The position numbers and the translations under genes are program-made. 64,000 nucleotides of DNA from Neofusicoccum parvum (Eukaryota > Ascomycota > Dothideomycetes > Botryosphaeriales > Botryosphaeriaceae). Shown in pieces: positions 44,668 to 55,157 of this stretch. The stretch spans positions 248,001-312,000 of the forward strand of contig CP087208.1 in the NCBI GenBank assembly GCA_020912385.1. Direction: 5' to 3'. Every line of letters starts with the position of its first letter. The first letter of the stretch is position 1. The notes beneath the pieces were generated by a model. The model was not told the origin of the DNA and searched no databases. It was given only the letters and a program-made list of their open reading frames with translations.

Positions 44668-45081
44668 TTAAGCAGCTTTGCGCAAATGCGGAAAGTTCCT
44701 CTGAACGGTCTCGAAATGATCGGTCATCGCACCGTTGAAGAGGATCTTTGTTTTCGGAGACGACTCTCGGATGGTATTGACGACCGCCTCAAACAGCGAG
44801 CTCAAAGAACCGTCTACTCTCAACCCGGCTCCGATCATACAGCCGTCCCACGGGGCTCCACCATGCCCATCCTTGAGCCGTTTCATAAGTTCCGCCAGAC
44901 TTGACGGGTTGTCAGGGTTGATGTAAAATACTTCCAGCTGTAGTCCGTCGACTTTTGAGACCATTTCCAAATCTTGCGTGACCGTCTTGCGAACGACCTC
45001 GATATCAAATTCATCTCCGCGATTGGCCGCGCCCCAATCGAAATCGAGGCCGGTCATGAGAATTGAGATTGATTGAGACAT
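44668..45081 (-). CDS. Small conserved protein of unknown function
   Basis: A single-exon gene of 137 residues from the ATG at 45081 (MSQSISILMTGLDFDW). The frame opens upstream only with non-ATG codons. The pattern is alpha/beta: a hydrophobic first strand (ISILMTGLDF), a central AELMKRLKDG, then APWDGCMIGAGLRV, LFEAVVNTIRESSPKTKILFNGA and a final helix. Similar small proteins are widespread in fungi and some bacteria without an assigned activity; the fold may be Rossmann-like. No signal peptide or membrane segment. Convergent with the preceding F-box gene. Confidence 0.75.
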   Translation of the reverse strand: MSQSISILMTGLDFDWGAANRGDEFDIEVVRKTVTQDLEMVSKVDGLQLEVFYINPDNPSSLAELMKRLKDGHGGAPWDGCMIGAGLRVDGSLSSLFEAVVNTIRESSPKTKILFNGAMTDHFETVQRNFPHLRKAA

Positions 45082-45661
45082 TGTATCGTTCAATGATTGT
45101 GTACTTGGATAGATTGATTGAGCAAAATTCGAACGAGAACTGCCCGTTATTTGCTGTGGGGTTAATATATCATGTAGGTGATGGTTGTGGTCTCTATAAT
45201 AGAGTTACTTGGCAACGAAGGTGCCGGCCTCCGCGCGCCTCCGAGCCCGAATCCGTCCGAGCCAAAGTAGTAAGGTCTAGCCCAACCACTTTATATTCCA
45301 GAAGATGCTATGCTTGCCGCCTACTATTTGTTTAAACACAACCAGACGGGTGGTCGTAACATCGTAAGGGAACAGTATTGGCACTGACAGGCCTTTACAC
45401 CCGCGGGCTCTTGACTAACTACGTGTGAACAGAGCAGGCGAAAGATGACCACAACGAGTGTTTGCTAAGAGAGTAAAACACAAGCTCCATGTTCTATCCT
45501 TCTTTCTTCTACGTGTTTGCTGTCATTCTTTAATCGGGTGTCTGCGGTATTCTTCAGCCTGGGCTTCCCCGCCAGCAATGACATCATCCAACTTGACACG
45601 ATCGCCTTCCCGATATCTATAGCCAGCCTTGGGGCGTTTACTGATCACCTGCGTCACCGTC
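45082..45661. other. Intergenic region
   Basis: About 580 bp; nothing recognised. Confidence 0.6.
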
Positions 45662-46553
45662 TCAATTATCGGGGTCGGATTCCCAGTCGGAATCGTCTCT
45701 CCTTTGCTTGTAAACTAGTTTCTCAACGTCATCCCTGACATCCTCTGAGACCTTGAGGCAGCGCGCTATAAAAATGTAGCACTTGAAGTTCTTGAACCAG
45801 GGATATGTTTCTCCGCCTTCCCAGTCTGCACTGTCACCGAACCTTTTGGCCGTTCCGAAAGTGACTCTGCAGCACCAATCGTGCTTGTATTTAAGCACGA
45901 AAGGCGTAATCCGCCTCGCAACGTCAGGTATACAATATTGCAGGAAATACTTCTCATCCATGAACTCCTCGGGGATCTTCCACACTCCGTAATCCTCGTC
46001 GTACTCCGCTTCCCCATCATCGAAGACTCTATAAGGCTTGCCAACATGCAGCGCCCGCAGATCATCGAGGCTGTAGCGCAGCGCCTCCCCGAACGCCCAG
46101 GAGCGACGAAAATCCCAGTAATCGATGCGGATGCGTTTGATCTCCGGGCGCACGCGGCGAAGCAGTGGGTCGTTCCCGTCGAACTCGCCCGCGAAAAAGC
46201 GGCTCGCTCGAGAGGTGTCGGAGAAGCGGATGACCGCCTCCCTGAAGGCTGCGCGCTTGTACTCCTCAAGGAGCACGCTCGACAGCATGCGGAGCGCTAC
46301 AAAGTCCACGCGATCCTCGCAGCGGAGGAGTTCAGGGTCGGAAGTGTTGAACAAGGGCCTGGGGTAGTCGAGAAGGATTTCTAGTCGTTCGTCCACCGGC
46401 AAATACTCTGCTATGGCGCTGATGAGCTCGTGTGGCAGATCGGCGAAGGAGCGTCGGGGCGCCGGGACAGTTCCGGGTTGGCGCTGCGAAGGCGATCAGT
46501 TCAGTCTACTTCCAGCACGCGGCGATGCACTTTACCCGTCCTACATCGGCCAT
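45662..46553 (-). CDS. F-box protein, two exons
   Basis: Model: an 18-base first exon 46553-46536 (MADVGR), intron 46535-46484 (52 bp, GTAAAG donor, ACTGATC branch site, CAG acceptor), exon 46483-45662, 279 residues. The join brings in RSFADLPHELISAIAEYLPVDERLEILL, an F-box that is otherwise left without an ATG; this is why I extended the gene. The rest is leucine- and charge-rich (FRRSWAFGEALRYSLDDLRAL, FVLKYKHDWCCRVTFG) and ends in the acidic DDSDWESDPDN. It resembles other fungal F-box proteins with no defined substrate. Confidence 0.78.
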
Positions 46554-47565
46554 CTTCGCGGGGGAGAGACGTCCAATTGCGATGAGTAAGACCGATGGAG
46601 TGAGATGAAAGCCCGAAAGAAGGGCGTGGAGCGAGATGCGGATGTGAGCAGAAGATGGTTGAAGACGCGACGGGCGGCGCGTGATCTCCCGTGCCGAGGC
46701 CGGCTGGCCGCATCAACGTCCCCATCGGGCTCCGATTATTGGTCGAGCCGGACAATGCCCGTTCCACGGGTGAATGTTCATTCCTTACGCTCAGCGAGAC
46801 TTGCTGGTCACTGCCGAAGTCGAGATTATCAGAAATTATTTTAATCTTTCCATGCTCTGTCTGCACGAGTACGCATAGGCCTTGTAACAATGCCCAAATT
46901 ACTTTGCCAGACCACAGAACTTTCCGGCCTATACCAAATGCTCCTTCCTCCCTTTTGACATTTAATCTTGGGCAATCAAAACCTCAAATGACGTCCATTC
47001 CGGACGTCGTTTCCTGCTTAGAAAAGCCCCATAAAAATTGAGAAAGACCCACAACAGCGGTGGTCAAACAGGAAAAAGGAAACGTCTCGAAACAGCCTCA
47101 ACGACAAGTGACAGTTTGATGTGGCTGAACTGAGACGCCATGCAATGATGCGGTACTACCACACCAACAAAAACCGCTGGAGAAGCCGAACCTACAGAAC
47201 ATTGAAGACAGCGGTGCTCGTTTGCCACGGGTACGATCTGGAAGACACAGTCAGGCATGACCGGGTCATCGAGGACTGAGATGAATTGACGGAAGGACAG
47301 TCTCAGTTCCCAGTATGGGCAATACCGTGAGATACATCGATGCTTGCAGGAGTAGCGTAATCCAGAGAGCTTGCCAACTTGGAGCAGGATAAGTACTAGG
47401 AGGGCCAGATGGCTTGCCAGTTGATGTAGCACCACCAGCCATCGTGGCGGTCCCCGGACCACCGTAATCCAGTGGATTGTGAAAAGCGGGCGCAATTGTG
47501 ATGGTGTCTTTCAAGCCCGGGCCGTCACTTGGAAATTGGCGTGAAGCCGGAAACTTGTCCCTGTC
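46554..47565. other. Intergenic region
   Basis: About 1 kb. Downstream of the TGA at 47566 the same frame stays open to 47266 (see findings); otherwise nothing recognised. Confidence 0.5.
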
Positions 47566-49050
47566 TCACTCTTCATCGAAGTAAATGAGATTTCCTTGAT
47601 CGTCATATACTCCGGAGGGCCCAGGAACCGCAAATCTTCTGAGATCCGTAGAATGTAAGATTGGGATAGCTGCGTGGTCTTGGACGTGCTCAGAAGAAGG
47701 CCGGGATAGCGTAGCGCTATAAGGGGCAGCATCTGTGCTGGACGACCCAAGGCTCATGCCGAAACCAGTTGATGTAGGACTGCTTGCACGTCCGTCGATG
47801 GGGCCAGTGGCAGAAACCATGGTTGGAGAGCCGATGGGATGGCTCTGAGCAGAGACTGCAGGGCTAGTAGTAGTATCATTACTAGAAACGCCATTTCCCA
47901 TAGTAGTAGTTGAATAATTCCCACCACCTTCAACAGCCTTCACCGTCGCTCCACTGTTCGTCTTCCTCTTCTTGGGCTGTCGTGTGTGCTGGGTCTTCTC
48001 CCAGACAGGAATATGATTTCTGAGCTCCTCACGAAGATAATCCCATAGCCAAACGATCCTGTACAAAGGGACCTTGTACAAAGGGTCCTTAGGTCTAGGA
48101 TCATCCGGATCGTAGACCATCTGATGGCGGGTGTAGACCTTGACCACGAGATTTTCGACGTCGACTTTCGTTATCTGAAGCAAGCTCTCATGGTATTTGT
48201 CGGCAAGGTACTTGTACCCATCGAGAAAGCCGTCGCAAAACTCTTTGACTTCAGGGGCGTCAGCGAAGACTACGAGCCTGCCGTCTTCAAAGTTCGCCGG
48301 GTACTCGAGGCTGGGATCAAGACGAGCTTTGCGGGCAGCGTTGGTGCGAGATTTCGCAAAGCGCTTGAGGGGACGGATTGCATGGCTGCTGATGCTCAAA
48401 CTAGTAAGATGGTCCAGCTGAAGGAGGCACTTCATAGCCAGCGGGAATTTGGTGCGATGCCACTTGGCAAGACGAATCTTGCGGATGCGGTGTAGTGTGG
48501 GCTTAAGCTGGTGAAAGAGATGCTCATTGTTGCTCACTTCCGGCTCTTTGCTGGAGCTGGCGCCATACCTATTGAGACACTTCATAGGGGTAAACAGCTT
48601 CTCGAGGCGCAGGCAATCATCAAAGCACCACTCATGCTCCTCGTAAAATAAATGCTTCAAAAATCTGCGCCAGCACTTGGAAACCGCGGCGATGGCATTG
48701 AGGGACTCTCCTTCGTCTCGATCGTAGAACTGTTGGTGGTTGATAACCAAAATCTTGACCCCGGACTCCTTGTGATTCTCCCAGCGCCTGATATGCTGGA
48801 CGCTGATCTCTATTGGAAGCGCATATCTGAAGACAATATGAGCTAGCTCCAGCGGAAGGCTTGTCAGTGGGCCCTGTGATTTATCTAGAGTAGGTTCCGC
48901 TGGGCCGGCGTGTGGATGGCCTGCCGGATAGTCTTTGGCGAATGGTAGGCTGAGGCCGGCTTTGGCGTGTGTACTGTACTCCCATTTCCACGGCCCAAAG
49001 AAGCGCGGCATCCGGTAAAGGTTTCCGGAAGGCTGGGATAGTACAGGCAT
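47566..49050 (-). CDS. F-box-type protein with disordered C-terminus
   Basis: A single-exon gene of 494 residues from the ATG at 49050 (MPVLSQPSGNLYRMPRFFG). The F-box-like motif is GPLTSLPLELAHIVFRYALPIEI, followed by a helical body (AAVSKCWRRFLKHLFYEEHEW, LHRIRKIRLAKWHRTKFP) and VYTRHQMVYDPDDPRPKDP. After about residue 350 the sequence is Ser/Thr/Gly-rich and probably disordered, with a basic patch RQPKKRKTNS that could be a nuclear signal. It ends in DDQGNLIYFDEE. It may act as an SCF substrate adaptor; the target is unknown. No in-frame ATG in better context was seen upstream. Confidence 0.75.
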   Translation of the reverse strand: MPVLSQPSGNLYRMPRFFGPWKWEYSTHAKAGLSLPFAKDYPAGHPHAGPAEPTLDKSQGPLTSLPLELAHIVFRYALPIEISVQHIRRWENHKESGVKILVINHQQFYDRDEGESLNAIAAVSKCWRRFLKHLFYEEHEWCFDDCLRLEKLFTPMKCLNRYGASSSKEPEVSNNEHLFHQLKPTLHRIRKIRLAKWHRTKFPLAMKCLLQLDHLTSLSISSHAIRPLKRFAKSRTNAARKARLDPSLEYPANFEDGRLVVFADAPEVKEFCDGFLDGYKYLADKYHESLLQITKVDVENLVVKVYTRHQMVYDPDDPRPKDPLYKVPLYRIVWLWDYLREELRNHIPVWEKTQHTRQPKKRKTNSGATVKAVEGGGNYSTTTMGNGVSSNDTTTSPAVSAQSHPIGSPTMVSATGPIDGRASSPTSTGFGMSLGSSSTDAAPYSATLSRPSSEHVQDHAAIPILHSTDLRRFAVPGPSGVYDDQGNLIYFDEE

Positions 49051-50636
49051 TCCTTCCAAGAGTCAAGAAGCGATAAGACGAGATTGTCTCTGTGCAGAAC
49101 ACGAGCGAAAGAATGCGTGGCGAATGAGCAAGGAAAGCCTGCCAGAACGCGGTCGGTTGGTGTTGTTTGGTTAAAAGTTCCGTTGCGATCAAGAAGAGTC
49201 AGGCTGGGAAGGAGCAGATCGTGCTGGGGTGTGCGAGGATGACATGCCTGGATGTAGAAGTCGGGAGTTCTTCGGAAGCCGATGAATGCAGCAAGACCGC
49301 AGCAGCTCAGTGAATGCCTTCCATGCATGGTAGGTACCAGATATGACTAAGAGGGGTTAATATTGAAGGTGAAGAGAACGAAAGATGTACCAACAAGCTC
49401 TGGCCCCTTGGAAATTGCTCGAACATTCAGAGAAGGCACAATAGGTCAGCACGCTTGTGGCGCATGACAGCTTCACGACACGGTTTAAATTCTTTTGATG
49501 AAGCAGGAAGAAGAACAGGAGACGCTGCCTCAGAGCGCAATAATCATTCCGTAAGCGGGGGTGAGAGTCAAAACTAAGGCTGATTTCCATCAATCGGCGA
49601 CAGCTGTCGAGGGTGTTGGCGGGCTCGGGTGCTGTGCCGAGAGCCAAGCGGGAGATGCGCGCGGGAAGGTCGGGCGTCGCTGGGCCAAGCAGAACTGGTG
49701 GTTTCGCGAAGAACGGCTGACGGCATGGTGGAGGATTGGACGCGGAGTTGGATTTGCTGTTGGTCACTCCGCTCGCCAGAGTTGCTGGTTCGGGCTAGCG
49801 GCCACTCGTGAAGCGATCCTCCGGCTGCCGGCAGGGCCAGTCTCTGCCCACGAACACGCCATGCCTCAGCGTGCGCTCCTTCACTTCCACATTGCGGCGG
49901 GCTTGGCGGCCAAGAGAGGGGATCCTTTGCTGAGGCTCGTATCTGCAGCGACGGCGGCCGGAGCCTCGCCTGTTTCCGAAAGATGAAGCTACGCCGCGAT
50001 GGGCCGTCGAAACACCGCAGTCCTAGAAACAGCCAGTGCACGACCCGCGCGGCCCGCGGTCCTTAGGCGAAAAACAATCAGCGTTCTGCGGTCGGGCGCT
50101 GCGCCAATACGAGCGCGCGCCGCGTCGCTGCAGCGTGCTCGCCGTCGGGGTCCACGGCGTGACCGCTGTTGCACAGAGTACGAGCTGACGGGGCTGCTGG
50201 CCCCCATCCCCACAACACGACGGCCGCGATGACAGGCACAACATCCGCGTGGAGGCGGCTGGATGCTTGGCATGGCCCGTCGCGGCGATAGCGTCAGGGG
50301 CGGGCGGGCAAACACACTGCATGAAACACGCCGCCTGCCCGAAGCAGCCTTCCCCAACCCGCCCAAGCAATGCAATGCGACGCACCGGCACCGCAGCCAA
50401 GCTCTCGGCCAACTGTAAATAGAACGCACACGCGCGAGGCCCAGGAGCTAGCGCGGCACCGTGACCTACATAGATGAGTGACTTTGGAGTGAACCTTTTC
50501 TGCCCCGTCCGCCCACTCGCTCTCGCTCCACCAGCACTTGCGGCCGACTACTTCAGAGGGTCTCCGGCCCTCGTTCTTTCGCTTCTCCGCAGTCGATCGC
50601 TACGCCCACACTCGCTTTCTGCCCCCGGCCCCCACC
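49051..50636. other. Divergent intergenic region
   Basis: About 1.6 kb between the F-box gene and the deacetylase gene. GC-rich from 49900 to 50450; the open frames there overlap each other and carry no domain. Confidence 0.55.
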
Positions 50637-52949
50637 ATGCGCGTCACCGACATCCTCGGCTTCGCCGCCTCGCTCGTCGCCGGCGCGGCGGAGGTGCAGG
50701 CTGCCTGCTCCGGCCCGCTGGTCGTCGACAACTTCTCCAAGTGGTCGTCCAACCAGAACAGCCTGAACTCATGGGTCAGCGATGACCAGACAATGTCCTC
50801 CATCACCGCCGCCAGCGGCAAGCTCTCCTTCAAGCCCAAGGCCGACTCGTATTTCTACGAGACCTTTGATTGCCAGGCCGCGTCCAGCAATGGCTACAAC
50901 TCTATCAGCTTCCCGGCCAAGGGCCCCTCCGGCGGCTCCTTCACCCTGGAGATCCAGACCAAGACTGCCTGCTCGGCCTCGGCTTACAAGAGCTACTTCT
51001 ACACCGTCTCCGGCCTCACCGGCTCCACCCAGACCATCAACGTTCCCCTGTCCTCGTTCACTGGTGCTAACGCCAATGCTGTGACCGCATTCGTGTGGAG
51101 CGGCTTCTCGAGCACCACTGCCACCTGGGAGATCGGCCAGATCCAGTTCGGCTGCAGCGCTGCTTCTGGCACCACCTCCAAGCCTGCCAACTCGGCTGCC
51201 TCCAGCACTGCCAAGGCTACCACTCTGACCTCCAGCGCTGCGCCTACTGCCACCGGTACATGCAAGAATCTCGTCATTGACGACTGGGTTTCCCAGTCCC
51301 GCCTGACTTTCCTTTACTACAATGCCATGCTCGAGCCCAGCTCTGATGACGGCACCATGCAGTCCATTGTCGTCAACTCCGAAACCAACAGGGTTACCTA
51401 CACTCCCAAGGACACCAGCAGTTACTTCTACAGCCAGACCGGTTGCACCAACGCCCAGAACGTCTATGGTGGAATCTCCATGCGCCTGAAGGCCGCAGCC
51501 GGAACCACGCTGTCTGTTGAGCTCGACTCTGTTGCAACTTGCGGCGGTGAATCGAACAAGCAGGTCACCGTGTCCAGCAAGGATCTTGGCTGGACTTTTG
51601 ATGGCACTGAGAAACTCTACAGCATCCCGTTCTCCAAGTTCAGCGGGCTTGACACCACCAAGATCTCCACACTGCTGTTCTCCCAGCTGTCCAAGGCTGT
51701 CACTTTCGGCCCTATGGGCTTCTACTGTGGCAACACTGCTAGCGAATACGTCCCCACCATCTCTTCGGCACCCGCTGGCCCCAGCTCCACCGTCCCTGCG
51801 CCTGCTGGTACGGCTGCTGCAATTGTCATCGACCAGTTCGGCAACCAGAACACCAACGCCCTCGGCAACTGGCACGGTGGCGACGACGGCATGACCCTGA
51901 CCTGGGGTTCGAACAAGCTGACGATCAAGTCCGATGATGCTGATTACGCTTTCTACACCCAACTCTCGGGATCCTGCCGCGACATGTCCAGCTACGACAA
52001 GAGCTACCTCCACATCGCCTACACCGGTTCCAATGCTTTCACTGTCGCTCTGCAGCAGCATAACTCGGCGTGTGACGAGACCATTGCTCCTTACCCCGAG
52101 ACATGGGATTCCATTGAGGCTGCTCGCTACGCTACGGCTACTGACATCTACATCCCGATGAGCCACTTCAACATCAACAAGGCCCGTGTCATTGGTGTTG
52201 CTCTCAAGGGCTTCTACAAGACTGACCCCGTCACGCTCTCCAAGATCGAGATTGTCAGCTCTGTCCCCGCAAGCTTCAAGGTTCCCAACAAGCTTCCTTC
52301 GGGCAACCTCATCTTCGCCTGCAAGCGCCCTAACAGCTTCGCCTTTGCCATTGATGATGGCTCCCCAGAGTACGCGCAGGAGGTCCTCAAGATCATCAAG
52401 GAGGAGGACATCAAGGTCACCTTCTTCACCGTCGGCGCTCCCCTTCTCGACGCCAGCACCAACCTGTCCAACGTGTACAACGAGATGATGTCCGCCGGCC
52501 ACCAGATCGCCATGCACACCTACACTCACCCGAAGATGGAGGGTCTCCCCGACAACACCGCCATCGACTGGGAGTACAACCAGGACATCGCCGCCGTCGA
52601 CAAGACGCTCAAGGGCCTGCACACCTCGTACTTCCGCCCGCCCTTCGGCAACGAGGGTGCCCGCATGCGCCAGCGTCTCGCCGTGACCACCAACGACCCC
52701 AACGCTTACATTGTCAACTGGAGTGTCGATGTTGAGGACTGGCTATGGGCGACGTCCAGCACCCCCGAGAAGCAGCTCGACGCCTTCAAGCGTGACGTCG
52801 ACAAGGGCGGCAACCTTGTCGTCATGCACTACTTGTATCCAAGCACCGTCGGCTACCTTCGCCAGTTCATCCAGATTGCGAAGGCCACAGGCAAGCAGCT
52901 GATGCGTGTGGATCAGTGCATGGAGGACCCGAATGCTCCTGCATTGTGA
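50637..52949 (+). CDS. Secreted polysaccharide deacetylase with three N-terminal modules
   Basis: A single-exon gene of 770 residues. I chose the ATG at 50637 because it begins a signal peptide (MRVTDILGFAASLVAGAAEVQA). Three related modules of about 150 residues follow, each starting with a V-x-x-D-F/W-type phrase (LVVDNFSKW, LVIDDWVSQ, IVIDQFGNQ) and containing a paired YFY/FYT segment. They are probably beta-sandwich carbohydrate-binding domains, separated by Ser/Thr linkers. The C-terminal NodB domain has AIDDGSP (D573-D574), HTYTH (627-631), RPPFG (667-671), WSVDVEDW and LVVMHY, so the metal site and catalytic residues look intact. The likely reaction is deacetylation of chitin or another acetylated glycan at the wall or outside the cell. 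The open frame extends 99 bases upstream without a signal. Confidence 0.92.
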   Translation: MRVTDILGFAASLVAGAAEVQAACSGPLVVDNFSKWSSNQNSLNSWVSDDQTMSSITAASGKLSFKPKADSYFYETFDCQAASSNGYNSISFPAKGPSGGSFTLEIQTKTACSASAYKSYFYTVSGLTGSTQTINVPLSSFTGANANAVTAFVWSGFSSTTATWEIGQIQFGCSAASGTTSKPANSAASSTAKATTLTSSAAPTATGTCKNLVIDDWVSQSRLTFLYYNAMLEPSSDDGTMQSIVVNSETNRVTYTPKDTSSYFYSQTGCTNAQNVYGGISMRLKAAAGTTLSVELDSVATCGGESNKQVTVSSKDLGWTFDGTEKLYSIPFSKFSGLDTTKISTLLFSQLSKAVTFGPMGFYCGNTASEYVPTISSAPAGPSSTVPAPAGTAAAIVIDQFGNQNTNALGNWHGGDDGMTLTWGSNKLTIKSDDADYAFYTQLSGSCRDMSSYDKSYLHIAYTGSNAFTVALQQHNSACDETIAPYPETWDSIEAARYATATDIYIPMSHFNINKARVIGVALKGFYKTDPVTLSKIEIVSSVPASFKVPNKLPSGNLIFACKRPNSFAFAIDDGSPEYAQEVLKIIKEEDIKVTFFTVGAPLLDASTNLSNVYNEMMSAGHQIAMHTYTHPKMEGLPDNTAIDWEYNQDIAAVDKTLKGLHTSYFRPPFGNEGARMRQRLAVTTNDPNAYIVNWSVDVEDWLWATSSTPEKQLDAFKRDVDKGGNLVVMHYLYPSTVGYLRQFIQIAKATGKQLMRVDQCMEDPNAPAL

Positions 52950-53910
52950 AAAGATGAGAAAGTAGTAATGTAAAGAAGAACTGGACCCATCAGCGGTCGT
53001 TAATATCGTCACTTTGTCATGTATTTTGAGGCATATACCTAGTTTCTCCGGGATGCAAGCCCGAGACCTAATTTTTCCTATCTAAGCATTTCTTGGGGGC
53101 CAAGGAAAAAGGAGAGCACTGATAATTAATTGATGATGTGAACGCCGAGCCAAAGCTAGCAGTCCTCGTTTGGTGAAACCCTGTGTCTTGATATGGCTTG
53201 TCAGGTCAATAACGAGGATGGACAATGCGTAATGGACGTTGATGGTCGAGTCAGTGAGTGAAACACCTGGGAGTCAGTGTAGACAGTGTGCGACTGACGG
53301 TACTAATCTTGACAAGGTCCGCTTGCCGCTGACGGGAGCAGGGGGCATCTACTATGGAAGACTCAAACAGATAGACTCCCTTGACATCTCCCTGCTGCGT
53401 CATCCCCAGGCGAAAGATTAGCTTATCTAACACGCGAGTATATGCTATCGATGTGCAATCGCGGATGCCAAATCATTGCGGCGGCATTCCAATCAGCACC
53501 ATGTCCGCAGTAACCTTAAACTCGCTTCTCCACCACCACCTCACGACTCCTTTTTATGCATGAAACTGCGGCGGAAACCCACGGAATCGGCATGAGAGAA
53601 TCCCGACCAACCGGCATTTTCGGCTCGGACACTGATTGCATCACACCTCATCTTATCAGCAAATCACCCCGCGGTACTTTCCTCATCTAACAAATAGCCT
53701 TTATTGCCCGCTTCGCACTCTACTCCCCCACATTGACCCCAGATCTTCAACTCAACAAACCGCGAGCCATGTCTGGGCCGATCAGCGAAGTGGACCACAC
53801 CGTTCCGCAGCGCTCCGGCTGTACATAACCCCAGCCTCCGCGCAGCACCGCCCGCACCAAGCCGTCCCGCAACGACACCACAGCAAACCGACCACCAGCA
53901 ACCATCCACC
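52950..53910. other. Intergenic region
   Basis: About 0.96 kb; no gene or RNA recognised. Confidence 0.6.
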
Positions 53911-54849
53911 ATGGGCCTCTTCAGCCTCTTCAGCGGCAGCAAGCCCTTCACTCAAAAAGACATCCCGCCCCTCACCGACAAAGTAATCCTCGTCACCGGC
54001 GGCAACAACGGCCTAGGCAAGCAATCCATCCTCGACCTCGCCCGCCACTCACCCGCACACATCTACCTCGGCGCGCGCAGCGCCGCCAAAGCCACCGCCG
54101 CCATCGCCGACATCCGGTCCCAGCTCGGCGCCTCCGCCACCACGCCCATCACCTTCCTCGAGCTGGACCTCGCGTCGTTCGCGTCGATCAAAACCGCCGC
54201 CAAGACGCTGCTGGCGGCGACGCCGCGGCTGGACCTGCTGCTCTGCAACGCGGGCATCATGGCGACGCCGGCCGGCCTGACGCGCGACGGGTACGAGGTC
54301 CAGTTCGGCACCAACCACGTGGGGCACGCGCTGCTGGCGTCGCTGCTGCTGCCGGCGCTGCGGGCGAGCGGCGACGCCCGCGTCGTCGTGCTCAGCAGCG
54401 GCGCGCACAACTGGGCGGCTGCGCGCGGCGTCGACTTTGGTAGCTTGAAGGGCCCGGCTGAGGAGATGAGCACGGTGGTCAGGTATGGCCAGAGCAAGCT
54501 GGCCAACGCGCTGTGGGCGCGCGAGTGGGCGCGCAGGGTGCCGGATGTGTTTGTTGTTGCGGTGCATCCGGGCGTGGTGGGCACGAATCTGTTTCAGAGC
54601 CTGGGGGAGAGGAGCTGGGTGGTGAGGAATGTGGCGCCGGTGTTCTTCACGAGCGTGGAGGTGGGTGTGAGGAATCAGCTGTGGGCGGCGTGCGCGGAGG
54701 TGGGGGAGGGGAAGGGCGGCCCGGTGAGCGGGGAGTATTATGAGCCGGTGGGCGTGCCGGGGAAGGCGAGTAAGTGGGCGAGGGATGATGACTTGGCGAG
54801 GAGGCTGTGGGAGTGGACGGAGAAGGAGATTGAGGGCGTGAAGATTTGA
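53911..54849 (+). CDS. Short-chain dehydrogenase/reductase
   Basis: A single-exon gene of 312 residues. The Rossmann motif TGGNNGLG is at residues 29-36, followed by YLGARSAAKA, the DLAS segment contacting adenine, LLLCNAGIMATP, the serine of VVVLSSGAHNW and the catalytic pair YGQSK. It resembles retinol-dehydrogenase/WW-domain-oxidoreductase-like fungal SDRs that use NADP(H) on lipophilic alcohols or ketones. The specific substrate is unknown. No signal peptide; the N-terminus MGLFSLFSGS is short and hydrophobic. It stands alone, without obvious biosynthetic partners. Codon use becomes G-rich towards the 3' end, as in several genes of the window. Confidence 0.92.
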   Translation: MGLFSLFSGSKPFTQKDIPPLTDKVILVTGGNNGLGKQSILDLARHSPAHIYLGARSAAKATAAIADIRSQLGASATTPITFLELDLASFASIKTAAKTLLAATPRLDLLLCNAGIMATPAGLTRDGYEVQFGTNHVGHALLASLLLPALRASGDARVVVLSSGAHNWAAARGVDFGSLKGPAEEMSTVVRYGQSKLANALWAREWARRVPDVFVVAVHPGVVGTNLFQSLGERSWVVRNVAPVFFTSVEVGVRNQLWAACAEVGEGKGGPVSGEYYEPVGVPGKASKWARDDDLARRLWEWTEKEIEGVKI

Positions 54850-55157
54850 GAGGGGGTTGGGTGCGTGGGTTTACGATTTATGGGTTTGGATGCTGGGAAA
54901 GTCAAGGTGCAAGAGCGGGTCGGGATTGGGATCATTCGTGGTTAGCGGTGTGGTAGTGACCTTGATATTCCTAATACCTCTAAAGAAACAGAAATTGATC
55001 ATCGTTAAAGGAACAAGAAAGCATGAGAAGAAACTATACTCAGCGGTATAGCAAACGCAAATAAGTACCAGGCGGGGGAAACAGCATCTCCATGAGACTC
55101 GAGAAATCAGGCTGCCAATGGAAAAGACAAGCCGAATATTAAACGACTGGATAGCAC
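54850..55157. other. Convergent intergenic region
   Basis: About 300 bp of 3' flanks; nothing recognised. Confidence 0.6.
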
